This document shows, in pieces, positions 33,368 through 41,702 of a stretch of DNA of 64,000 nucleotides. The DNA lies in NCBI GenBank assembly GCA_031549325.1, contig JAVBQA010000008.1:1-64000 (forward strand). Direction: 5' to 3'. The stretch is from JAJDGF01 sp031549325. GTDB taxonomy: Bacteria; Bacillota; Clostridia; Christensenellales; Aristaeellaceae. The notes below the pieces were generated by a model. The model searched no databases. It was not told where the DNA came from and worked only from the letters and a program-made list of their open reading frames with translations. The translations under genes were made by a program, and so were the position numbers. The stretch's first letter is position 1. Each line of letters begins with the position of its first letter.

Positions 33368-35959
33368 TTAAATCTTTCGTGCCTTCTCGTTTAACGCAAA
33401 CAGCTTGTTGAGCGCGTCGATGGGCGAAATGCTCATCACGTCGAGTTGCTGAATTTCTTCAATCAGTTCCATCGGCCGGTAATCGACAAGCTCAACCTGG
33501 CGGTTGCCTGCATTTTTGCGCGAATCCAGGATGTTCTTGCCAATGGACCCGGACAGCTCGTCCGCCACCTCTAGCCGCGCCATGATCTGGCGCGCGCGGC
33601 TGATGAGCGAGGTCGGCAAGCCCGCCAGCGACGCAACCGCCACGCCGAAACTCCTGTCGGCGCCGCCGGGCACAATTTTCCGCAGGAAGATCACATCCTC
33701 CCCCTGCTCCTTGGCTGTGATTCGGTAGTTCACCACGCCGGGCAGCTGGCCTTCCAGCTCTGACAGCTCATGATAATGGGTGGCAAACAGCGTCTTTGCG
33801 CCGCACCTGGATCCCGCGATGTGCTCCACAGCCGCCCAGGCAATGGAGAGTCCGTCGAATGTGCTCGTCCCCCGCCCCACCTCGTCCAGGATCAGCAGGC
33901 TCTTGGGCGTGGCGTACTTCAGGATCGTGGCCAGCTCGGCCATCTCCACCATGAAAGTGGACTGGCCGCCGTACAGGTCATCCGAAGCGCCGATGCGCGT
34001 GAAGATGCGGTCTGTCAGCGCGATGTTGGCGGATCTGGCGGGCACAAAGCTGCCCATGTGGGCCATCAGCACAATCAGTGCCACCTGGCGCATGTAGGTG
34101 CTCTTGCCCGCCATGTTTGGCCCGGTGATGATCATCACGCGGTGCTCGCCGTTCAGGTGCGTGTCGTTGGGCACAAAGCGCCCCGCGCCGATGGACTGTT
34201 CCACCACAGGGTGGCGGCCGTCCAGGATTTCGATGACGCCCTCATCGTTCAGCGATGGGCGCACAAAATCGTTTTCAGTGGCGACTTTCGCCAGAGACAG
34301 CAGCGCATCGAGCGACTTCAGGCCGCGCGCGGTCTGCTGAAGCGGCTTTAGCGAGGCCTTGAGTTTGTCCCGAATGGCGGAAAACAGCTCGTATTCCAGG
34401 CGCATTGCGTTGTCCTCGGCACCCAGCACGCTCTTCTCGATCTCCTTGAGCTCCTGGGTCACAAAGCGCTCGCAATTGGCCAGCGTCTGTTTTCTGGCGT
34501 AGCGATAGGGCACCAGGTCATAGAACGATTTCGTCACTTCGATATAATAGCCGAACACGCGGTTAAAGCCGATCTTCAGGTTCTTAATGCCAGTGGCCTC
34601 GCGCTCCTGTTGCTCCAGCGCCGCCAGCCAGTTCTTTCCGTCGGTGGACGCTGCGCGCAAGTTGTCCAGCTCCGCGTTGTATCCGGCTTTGATGAAGCCG
34701 CCTTCGCGGATGGACAGCGGCGCATTCTCCGAGATCGCTTTCGTAAGCAGCAGGCTCAGCGCGTCCATCGGATCTAGCAGGTTGTCAATTTCCGTTAGTT
34801 CTCCGTCCCCTGTGTCGCCCAGCAGCTGTTTGATCTCGGGAACGGCCCGAAGTGAAGTGTTCAGCGCCAGGCAGTCCCGGGCGTTCGCCGTGTCATAGGC
34901 GATGCGGCTGAGCAGCCGCTCGATGTCGTACACGGGAGCAAGCGCTTCTCGCAGCGCATCCGAGCGCATCAGGTCGTTCTTGAGGCACTCCACCGCCGAC
35001 AGCCTGCGTTCGATGGCGTCCTGCTCGATCAGCGGCTGCTCGATCCAGCTTCTGAGCATGCGGCTGCCCATGGATGTGACTGTCTTGTCCAGCAGCCACA
35101 GCAGCGAACCCTTGCGCGCCCGGGTGCGAACGGACTCGGTCAGCTCGAGGTTTGTGCTGGCCACGCGGTCCAGCGCCAAGCGGCGCTCGGATTCATAGCG
35201 CGTGATGGCCATGATGTGGGTCATGGCGTTTTTCTGCGTGTCGCCCAGGTACTTCAGCAGCGCCCCCGCGGCCGAGGCGGCCAGTTTGACGTCGGACAGA
35301 TCCAGCTCATGGATGTTCTTTGCGCCGAAGTGCGCAGCCAACACCTTGCCCGCGCGGGCGTATTCAAAATCGTCTTCAGGCAGCTGCGTCACCAGCACGC
35401 CCAGCGCTTGGGACACGCCAGCCAGCTGATTTGCTTCCGCGATCAGGATCTCACGCGGCGCGATGCGGCCGAGTTCGTCCTGAATGCGCTGAACGCCCTT
35501 GAACTCATAGACATAGAACTCGCCAGTGGACACATCCGAGAACGCCACGCCCACCCGATCTTTACGAATGCAAAGCGACAAAATGTAGCTGGGTTGGCGT
35601 TCGTCCAGCATGCCGGTCTCGATCACCGTGCCGGGCGTGACCACACGGATTACCGCGCGCTCAACCAGTCCCTTGGCGTCGGCCGGGTCGGTAACCTGCT
35701 CGCAGATCGCCACCTTATAGCCCTTGTTGATCAGGCGGCTGATATAGGCGTCCGCCGCGTGAAACGGCACGCCGCACATGGGGGCGCGCTCAGATAGCCC
35801 GCAATCCTTGCCGGTGAGCGTCAGCTCGAGCTCCTGACTTGCCAGCTTGGCGTCGTCAAAGAACATCTCGTAAAAGTCACCCAGCCGAAAAAACAGGATC
35901 GAGTCCTTGTTCTCTTCTTTGATCTGCAGGTATTGCTGCATCATGGGCGTGATCGCCAT
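33368..35959 (-). CDS. mutS: DNA mismatch repair protein MutS
   Basis: 863-residue mismatch sensor. The mismatch-reading Phe is in FRLGDFYEMFFDDA near residue 33. The connector, lever and clamp domains follow, then the ATPase with Walker A GPNMAGKSTYMRQ and the DEVGRGTSTFDGLS signature. The start is ATG 35959, eight bases after GGAGG; an ATG two codons upstream is only two bases from the SD. It is followed by mutL and preceded by the YmcA/YlbF-family gene, the gene order of B. subtilis apart from cotE. Confidence 0.97.
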   Translation of the reverse strand: MAITPMMQQYLQIKEENKDSILFFRLGDFYEMFFDDAKLASQELELTLTGKDCGLSERAPMCGVPFHAADAYISRLINKGYKVAICEQVTDPADAKGLVERAVIRVVTPGTVIETGMLDERQPSYILSLCIRKDRVGVAFSDVSTGEFYVYEFKGVQRIQDELGRIAPREILIAEANQLAGVSQALGVLVTQLPEDDFEYARAGKVLAAHFGAKNIHELDLSDVKLAASAAGALLKYLGDTQKNAMTHIMAITRYESERRLALDRVASTNLELTESVRTRARKGSLLWLLDKTVTSMGSRMLRSWIEQPLIEQDAIERRLSAVECLKNDLMRSDALREALAPVYDIERLLSRIAYDTANARDCLALNTSLRAVPEIKQLLGDTGDGELTEIDNLLDPMDALSLLLTKAISENAPLSIREGGFIKAGYNAELDNLRAASTDGKNWLAALEQQEREATGIKNLKIGFNRVFGYYIEVTKSFYDLVPYRYARKQTLANCERFVTQELKEIEKSVLGAEDNAMRLEYELFSAIRDKLKASLKPLQQTARGLKSLDALLSLAKVATENDFVRPSLNDEGVIEILDGRHPVVEQSIGAGRFVPNDTHLNGEHRVMIITGPNMAGKSTYMRQVALIVLMAHMGSFVPARSANIALTDRIFTRIGASDDLYGGQSTFMVEMAELATILKYATPKSLLILDEVGRGTSTFDGLSIAWAAVEHIAGSRCGAKTLFATHYHELSELEGQLPGVVNYRITAKEQGEDVIFLRKIVPGGADRSFGVAVASLAGLPTSLISRARQIMARLEVADELSGSIGKNILDSRKNAGNRQVELVDYRPMELIEEIQQLDVMSISPIDALNKLFALNEKARKI

Positions 35960-35983
35960 GCGCATAACCTCCGTAGATATTCT

Positions 35984-36415
35984 TTAGTGGATGTGATGGC
36001 TGTGGCCGCAGCCGCCCGCGCAGCCCGAGCAGGAGCCGCCGCAGCCGCCCTCATCTTCGGCATCCGGGTCGTCGATCTGGCCAGTGATGATGAACTTGAG
36101 CACGCCGTTGACCTGCTCGATCAGCCCGCTGAATTCCTCGCGCGCGGCGGTCAGCTCGCGGATGTCGTCGATCATCTGCAGGTGCTCCTGCAGGTCGTCC
36201 ATCTGCTTGGACAACGCCTTGAGCAACTCTGGATCGGGCGCCTCCTCCATCAACATCTCTTCGATCTGCTGCTTGGTCTCTAGGTACTTCCCCATCGTAT
36301 CCGCCGCTTCCTGGTTGGCCATGGCGCGATCCTCGATTTCCTTCATGCGCTTGTATTCGTCGCTTTGAAGCAGCGCCTCGCCCAGCTCCCTGGTCCTTTG
36401 AAACACCGTGTTCAT
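35984..36415 (-). CDS. YmcA/YlbF (Ric) family protein with a Cys/His-rich tail
   Basis: 143-residue, almost entirely helical protein of the Com_YlbF family, in the miaB-ricA-mutS position of B. subtilis. Ric proteins form a complex that carries [4Fe-4S] clusters and modulates RNase Y and the sporulation phosphorelay. The last 25 residues contain four Cys and four His (GGCGG, SCSGCAGGCGHSHHIH), after an acidic linker. This tail is much denser in potential ligands than the one or two C-terminal Cys I recall in B. subtilis RicA/RicF. The positional match makes ricA the best guess. No ylbF or yaaT homologue is in the window. Confidence 0.8.
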   Translation of the reverse strand: MNTVFQRTRELGEALLQSDEYKRMKEIEDRAMANQEAADTMGKYLETKQQIEEMLMEEAPDPELLKALSKQMDDLQEHLQMIDDIRELTAAREEFSGLIEQVNGVLKFIITGQIDDPDAEDEGGCGGSCSGCAGGCGHSHHIH

Positions 36416-36433
36416 ATCGTAAGTCCTCCTGAT

Positions 36434-37819
36434 TTATTGCATCTCGCCGCGCAGCGTGTAGCGCCCTGCGCCCGTGATTTTGACCTCAATGAGCCGCCCC
36501 GACAGCTCGGTATTGCCTGGGAAATTCACCATGTGGCTGCGGCTGGTTTTGCCGCAGATAAACCCCGGGTTGCGCGCCGAAGCGCCCTCCACCAGCACCT
36601 GCTGCACGCGCCCAATCTGGGCCTGCAGGATTTCTTGCCCGATTCTCTGCTGCTCGGCGATCAGCCGCTCGATCCGGCGCGTCTTTTCCTCCATGGGCGT
36701 GCCATCCGGCAGCTTCTCCGCTTGGGTGCCCGCGCGCGGCGAAAAGATGAACGTGAACGCCGCGTCGTAGCGCACCTGCTGAACCAGGGACAGCGTCTGC
36801 TCGAATTCGTCCAGCGTCTCGCCCGGAAAGCCCACGATGATATCGGATGTAAGTCCAATGTCGGGCACCGCGCTCCTGAGCTTCCCGACCAGCCCCAGGT
36901 AGTGTTCCCTGCTGTAGCGCCTGTTCATCAGTGACAGAATCCGGTCGCTGCCCGCCTGCACGGGCAAGTGCAGCGCCTTCATCAGGTGAGGGAGTTCCCG
37001 GTAGGCCGCGATCAGCTCGTCCGATAGATCTTTCGGATGGGACGTCATGAACCGGATGCGCTCGATGCCCATTCTGTCCAGCCGATACAGCAGCTCTGCG
37101 AAGTGCGCGCCCCCGCCGCCGTAGGAGTTCACGTTCTGCCCCAGCAGCGTGATCTCCTGAACTCCTGTGTCCTGCAGCTTCTTCGCCTCATCCAAGATAT
37201 CTGCCAGGTCGCGCGATCGCTCGCGTCCGCGCACGTAGGGCACGATGCAGTAGGAGCAAAAGTTGTTGCAGCCGTACATGATCGTGATAAACGCCTGGTG
37301 CGGGCTGGTGCGGCGCGCAGGCAGCCCTTCGGCGATTTTACCGTCGGTTTCGAGGACCTCCGACACTGGGCGGTTCTCGAGAATCACCCGGTGCAGCAAC
37401 TCGGGCAACCGGTGCATGTTGTGGGTGCCAAAGATCAAGTCGATGAACGGATAAGCCTTCGTCAGCCGCTCGGCCACGCCTGGCTCCTGCATCATGCAGC
37501 CGCCCACGCAGATGAGCAGATCTGGGTTCTGTTTTTTTAGTTCCTTCAGCCAGATCACGTTGCCCAGCGCCTTATTTTCGGCGTTTTCGCGCACACAACA
37601 GGTGTTGTACAACACCAGATCCGCCTGCTCTTTTTCGGGCGCCGGTGTGAATCCCATTACATCCAGCATGCCGGCGATGCTCTCCGAATCACGCACGTTC
37701 ATCTGACAGCCCAGCGTCACGATGTGATACCGGCGCGGTTTCCCCATGGCTTTAATGTTTTCCATGTGCTGGCGCTGCGCGTCCAGATCAGCCTGGCTGA
37801 TCAGTGGTCGGTCTTTCAT
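36434..37819 (-). CDS. miaB: tRNA-2-methylthio-N6-dimethylallyladenosine synthase
   Basis: Radical SAM methylthiotransferase (461 aa) converting i6A37 to ms2i6A37. The N-terminal UPF0004 domain has its three cluster ligands (LGCQMN, NTCCVRE, VGGCMMQ), and the radical SAM motif C-x3-C-x2-C is YGCNNFCSYCIVPYVRG. A C-terminal TRAM domain ends the protein. The start overlaps the rng stop (ATGA). It is in one run with miaA, which makes its substrate. Confidence 0.96.
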   Translation of the reverse strand: MKDRPLISQADLDAQRQHMENIKAMGKPRRYHIVTLGCQMNVRDSESIAGMLDVMGFTPAPEKEQADLVLYNTCCVRENAENKALGNVIWLKELKKQNPDLLICVGGCMMQEPGVAERLTKAYPFIDLIFGTHNMHRLPELLHRVILENRPVSEVLETDGKIAEGLPARRTSPHQAFITIMYGCNNFCSYCIVPYVRGRERSRDLADILDEAKKLQDTGVQEITLLGQNVNSYGGGGAHFAELLYRLDRMGIERIRFMTSHPKDLSDELIAAYRELPHLMKALHLPVQAGSDRILSLMNRRYSREHYLGLVGKLRSAVPDIGLTSDIIVGFPGETLDEFEQTLSLVQQVRYDAAFTFIFSPRAGTQAEKLPDGTPMEEKTRRIERLIAEQQRIGQEILQAQIGRVQQVLVEGASARNPGFICGKTSRSHMVNFPGNTELSGRLIEVKITGAGRYTLRGEMQ

Positions 37820-38970
37820 TTGCTCTCCTTGGGCGCGGGCGCGCGCCGTTTCTTGCGGGTCATTTCCATCAGCCCAAGCCGCGTGAACCCGAGCAGGTTC
37901 GTCCTGGCCGCGTCTTTTTTCAGCTCGTCAGCTAGGCAGGTTTGGATTTGATCCCGGTCGTCCTGGGTAGCCATGTCGATAAAATCGATGATGATGATGC
38001 CGCCGATGTCCCGAAGGCGCAGCTGGCGCGCGATCTCAATGGCTGCCTCCCGGTTGGTGGTCAGGATCGTGTCGTCCAGCGACTGTTTGCCCACAAACTT
38101 GCCGCTGTTCACGTCAATCACGGTCATGGCTTCCGTGCGATCAATGACCAGAAAACCGCCGCTTGGCAGCCAGACGCGCTTGTCCTTCAGTTTCTCCGCC
38201 TGGGCGTCTACCCGGTAAAGCGCGAACAGTCCAGTCTCTGACCGGTGCAGCCTCGCCTTTTCAGATTTGAGCTGCCCCAGCAGCGTCTCGTCTTCGACAA
38301 TGAGCGCCTCGACATCCGGCAGCAGCGCCTGCTGCGCCGCGTCCTCGGTCAATCCATCCGCGCAGCAGATCAGCGCAGGGGCTTTTGTGTAGCGCGCGTG
38401 GCTCGAAAGATGCTGCCACTTCCTGTTCAGCGCCTCGATATCCTCCGCGATCGCCAGCTCGTCCGCCCCTTCGCAGGCAGTGCGGATGATCGCGCCCATC
38501 CCCTCCGGGCAGCGGGATTTTACAAGCTTTTCCAGCCGGTTTCGCTCGGATTTCTGTTCGATACGGCGCGAAACGCCGACGTATGGCAGCGTGGGCAGCA
38601 GCACCAACAGATGGCCGGGCAGCGAGATGCAACCGCTTAGGCGCGGCCCCTTATCGCCGCCGGGCAGCTTGTAAATCTGCACCAATAGCTCATACCCTGC
38701 CTTGAGCGCGGCGTCCTTGGCGATCTTGGAGGCATCTTCATCCGGCACGGGCAGGTCGTCCAGCGACAGGAAGCCGTTCTTGTCCAGCCCGATGTCCACA
38801 AACGCCGCCCGCATGCCGGGCAGCACGTTCATTACCCGCCCCAGGTAGATGTCGCCGATGGCCACATCTCCCCCGCGCGGCTCTGTAAAAAGCTCCACCA
38901 GTCGGCTGTCCTCAATGACGGCCAGCCGGGTCTGCGTTTCTGTTTGTTCCAATAGCAACAGCTTTGTCAT
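37816..38970 (-). CDS. rng: Ribonuclease E/G family protein, short form
   Basis: 384-residue endoribonuclease homologue. An S1-like domain occupies about 25-110 (VAIGDIYLGRVMNVLPGMRAAFVDIG). The catalytic metal Asp residues are present in MTVIDVNSGKF and IIIIDFIDM. The protein stops right after MTRKK, where E. coli RNase G (489 aa) continues into the Zn-link CPxCxG motif and small domain; that motif is missing entirely. Since the frame ends in a normal stop coupled to miaB, this looks like a natural short form rather than a frameshift. Loss of the Zn-link predicts altered oligomerisation. Confidence 0.85.
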   Translation of the reverse strand: MTKLLLLEQTETQTRLAVIEDSRLVELFTEPRGGDVAIGDIYLGRVMNVLPGMRAAFVDIGLDKNGFLSLDDLPVPDEDASKIAKDAALKAGYELLVQIYKLPGGDKGPRLSGCISLPGHLLVLLPTLPYVGVSRRIEQKSERNRLEKLVKSRCPEGMGAIIRTACEGADELAIAEDIEALNRKWQHLSSHARYTKAPALICCADGLTEDAAQQALLPDVEALIVEDETLLGQLKSEKARLHRSETGLFALYRVDAQAEKLKDKRVWLPSGGFLVIDRTEAMTVIDVNSGKFVGKQSLDDTILTTNREAAIEIARQLRLRDIGGIIIIDFIDMATQDDRDQIQTCLADELKKDAARTNLLGFTRLGLMEMTRKKRRAPAPKESK

Positions 38971-38978
38971 ATCGTCCT

Positions 38979-39659
38979 CTACAGCGCGAACAGATCGTGC
39001 GGCTGTTTGTCTTTCAACCCAAGCAGGTGTGTCCTGCGGATGCGCATCTCCGGCGGTTCAGCAAGCCCCGCGCGCTCGGATAGCACGCTCACCAGCAGGT
39101 CAGGTTTTAGCGTTTCGGCCTCGGTGAGCATTAACCGCGTGTTCAACACAACACAGACTTCGGTCTGTTTTGAGTCAAGCAGAACAGACATTGGTCGGAT
39201 GTTTGTGGGCTTTGCCCCGGATTTGGTCTTGCGCAGCGCGATGACCTCGGTCTCGTCCAAGAAGCCGGGGATTGCGGAAGCAACTCGTTTCGCCCCATCA
39301 CCAGACAGCTCGATCTGATAGTCTGCCATCACCAGCTGGGCCATCAGCTTTGGGTGGTCGTCCGGAACCAGCCGAACCCGCCCCAGTGGCAGATCGGGCG
39401 GTAGCGCGGAGGCCATCTGCTCGGTGGCGAAACCGACGGTGATGTCCTTCGCCATTTTGATGTCCACGACCTCACAGTCGCTGGTCCAACCCATGGCCAG
39501 CGCCGACGCAAAGTTGATCAGCGGGTGAGGATTGAACCCTTGGGAATATGCCACCGGCAGCTCGGTCCTCCGGAGCGCCAGCTGCATAAAGCGCTGCAGA
39601 TCCAGGTGGGACATGAAGCGCAGCCGGGGTCTCTTGGCAAATTCGAACAACGCCCTCAT
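38979..39659 (-). CDS. TIGR03936/DUF2344 family radical SAM-associated protein
   Basis: 226-residue protein of the DUF2344 family, which occurs next to, or fused to, TIGR03960-type B12-radical SAM proteins in Clostridia and actinobacteria. The N-terminal block RFMSHLDLQRFMQLALRR and the SQGFNPHP motif are diagnostic. Its own sequence has no Fe-S motif. ATG 39659 overlaps the upstream stop (ATGA) and has GGGGG seven bases before it. The function is unknown; linkage with rng suggests RNA-related work. Confidence 0.88.
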   Translation of the reverse strand: MRALFEFAKRPRLRFMSHLDLQRFMQLALRRTELPVAYSQGFNPHPLINFASALAMGWTSDCEVVDIKMAKDITVGFATEQMASALPPDLPLGRVRLVPDDHPKLMAQLVMADYQIELSGDGAKRVASAIPGFLDETEVIALRKTKSGAKPTNIRPMSVLLDSKQTEVCVVLNTRLMLTEAETLKPDLLVSVLSERAGLAEPPEMRIRRTHLLGLKDKQPHDLFAL

Positions 39660-41497
39660 ACGCACGCCCCCTCATACCGCATCATGCCGCAGCCCACGCA
39701 GCCCTTGCGGCAATCCTGGGTGGTTTCGGCCGCTTGGGCTCTGTCCCACTCGCGTCGCAAAAACGCCTTGTCGATGCCCGCGTCCAGATGATCCCAGGGC
39801 AGAACCTCGTCGAGCGGCCGATCCCTGAGGGCGTAGAAATCCGGGTCAACGCCCGCATCGCTGAACGCTTGCAGCCACGCATCGTACTTGAACTGCTCTG
39901 ACCAGCCGTCAAACTCACAGCCAAGCCGGTAAGCGCACTCGATCACCGGCCCTAGCCGCCGGTCGCCCCGGGCGAACACCGCCTCGATGTAGCTCAGGTC
40001 CGGCGCGTGGTACTTGAAATCGATGCCCTTGATTTTCCCAAGCTCGCGCTTGAGCATCTGCTGGCGGCGGATGATGGCTTCGCGGTCGATTTGCCCGCTC
40101 CACTCAAACGGCGTGAAGGGTTTGGGCACGAACACCGACGCGCTGACCGTGATTCGGAGTCCCGGTTGGCGTTGTGTTTTAGGGATTGAGAAATACTGGC
40201 GCTGCACCTTGGCGGCCAGATCCGCGATGCCCATCACGTCCTCATCGGTCTCGGTGGGCAACCCGATCATGAAGTACAGCTTGACAGCAGACCAGCCCTC
40301 CTCAAACGCGTCGTGCACCGAGCGCATCAGGTCGTCCTCGGTGACGCCCTTGTTGATGACGTCGCGCAGGCGCTGGGTACCCGCCTCGGGCGCCAGCGTC
40401 AGCGCGGTCTTGCGCACCTTCTGGGTCTCTTTTAGCGCGTCCTTGATGACCGAGTCGATGCGCATGGATGGCAATGAAACGCGCACCCGCTTGTCCATAA
40501 AGCGCGTAATCATCTCGTGGGCGAGCTCGGGCAGGCAGCTGTAGTCGCCGCTGCTCAGGCTCATCAGCGAGATCTCGTCGTAACCGGTATGCTTGACCAG
40601 CTTTTCAGCCATCTCCACCAGATGCTCCATTTTGCGCTCGCGCACCGGACGGTAGATCATGCCCGCCTGGCAGAACCGGCAGCCGCGCGTGCAGCCTCGG
40701 AAGATTTCCAGCATGATGCGGTTGTGCACCACCTCGCCGTAAGGCACAATCAGCTGATCCGGGAAGCTGGCGGCATCCAGATCCTTCACCATCGCCTTCA
40801 TGACGAGCGAGGGCACGCCGCCGCCCGGCTTGGGTGATACGGTTTGGATGGTTCCGGCTTCCAGGTAAGCAACGTCATACAACGACGGCACATACACGCC
40901 AGGGAGCCCGGCCACCATCCTCAGATAGTCGGCGCGGGGGGCGCCGGACGCCTTCCACTCCTTGTAAAGATCGACCAGCCGACAGGTAACCTCTTCCCCG
41001 TCACCGATCACCACGATGTCTACAAAGTCGGCGATCGGTTCCGGATTGAACGCGCACGGCCCGCCGCAGATGACGAACGGCCCATCGGTTCTATCCTTTT
41101 GACGCAGCGCCATCCCTGCCAAATCCAGCGCCGACAGAATATTGGAATAGCTCATCTCGTACTGAAGGGTAATTCCCAGCAGGTCAAATTCTGCGACCTG
41201 CGTCCTCGACTCCAGCGAAAACAGCGGGATTTGATGCTCGCGCATCTCGCTCTCCATGTCCACCCACGGCGAAAACACGCGCTCACACCAGGTGTCTGTC
41301 CGTTCGTTCAGCATGTGGTATAGAATCTTCATGCCGAGATGCGACATGCCCACCTCATAAACATCCGGAAACAGAAAGGCATAGCGCACCGAAATGCTGC
41401 AGGGGTCCTTCATTACGCTGCCAAACTCGCCGCCCATATAGCGCACCGGTTTCTGCACGCGCATCATCGCCGCGTCGATGCGGTCACTCAGGTTCAA
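39656..41497 (-). CDS. TIGR03960 family B12-binding radical SAM protein
   Basis: 613-residue radical SAM enzyme with an N-terminal cobalamin-binding-like region and a radical SAM core whose cluster motif is CTRGCRFCQAGMIYRP (C-x3-C-x2-C). A C-terminal Cys cluster (CRKGCVGCGMM) may bind an extra cluster. The substrate is unknown; the conserved neighbours DUF2344 and RNase E/G point to RNA or ribosome modification, which is inference. The start is TTG 41497, nine bases after GGGGAGG. It is the first gene of the 11.7-kb minus-strand run. Confidence 0.9.
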   Translation of the reverse strand: MNLSDRIDAAMMRVQKPVRYMGGEFGSVMKDPCSISVRYAFLFPDVYEVGMSHLGMKILYHMLNERTDTWCERVFSPWVDMESEMREHQIPLFSLESRTQVAEFDLLGITLQYEMSYSNILSALDLAGMALRQKDRTDGPFVICGGPCAFNPEPIADFVDIVVIGDGEEVTCRLVDLYKEWKASGAPRADYLRMVAGLPGVYVPSLYDVAYLEAGTIQTVSPKPGGGVPSLVMKAMVKDLDAASFPDQLIVPYGEVVHNRIMLEIFRGCTRGCRFCQAGMIYRPVRERKMEHLVEMAEKLVKHTGYDEISLMSLSSGDYSCLPELAHEMITRFMDKRVRVSLPSMRIDSVIKDALKETQKVRKTALTLAPEAGTQRLRDVINKGVTEDDLMRSVHDAFEEGWSAVKLYFMIGLPTETDEDVMGIADLAAKVQRQYFSIPKTQRQPGLRITVSASVFVPKPFTPFEWSGQIDREAIIRRQQMLKRELGKIKGIDFKYHAPDLSYIEAVFARGDRRLGPVIECAYRLGCEFDGWSEQFKYDAWLQAFSDAGVDPDFYALRDRPLDEVLPWDHLDAGIDKAFLRREWDRAQAAETTQDCRKGCVGCGMMRYEGACV

Positions 41498-41529
41498 ACG
41501 CTCGTCCTCCCCAATACATATACCAAGTT

Positions 41530-41558
41530 ATTATATCATAACCGCGCCTCGTCGGCAA
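41530..41558 (-). promoter_or_regulatory. Promoter of the nine-gene minus-strand run
   Basis: Minus strand TTGCCG (41558-41553), 17-base spacer, TATAAT (41535-41530), 33 bases before the TTG start at 41497. Confidence 0.65.
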
Positions 41559-41634
41559 CGAATACCGCGTTAAACGGAAAACGTGTTCGCCAAAGTATAA
41601 CACGCAAACCGAGCCAATATGCGCCCTGGTCAGC

Positions 41635-41663
41635 TTGACAGCCAGCGGGCGCGCGAGTAGACT
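41635..41663 (+). promoter_or_regulatory. lysA promoter
   Basis: Consensus TTGACA (41635-41640), 17-base spacer, TAGACT (41658-41663), 40 bases before the start codon. No lysine riboswitch-like structure is apparent in the short leader. Confidence 0.6.
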
Positions 41664-41702
41664 ATTGATCAACGAATATGTATACACAGGAGTGCTCGAA
41701 AG

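Noticed and set aside
37816..37860. Frameshift removing the C-terminus of the RNase E/G gene
   Set aside because: The other two frames downstream encode MiaB from the overlapping ATGA, and no CPxC-type segment is visible in any frame, so a natural short form is more likely.
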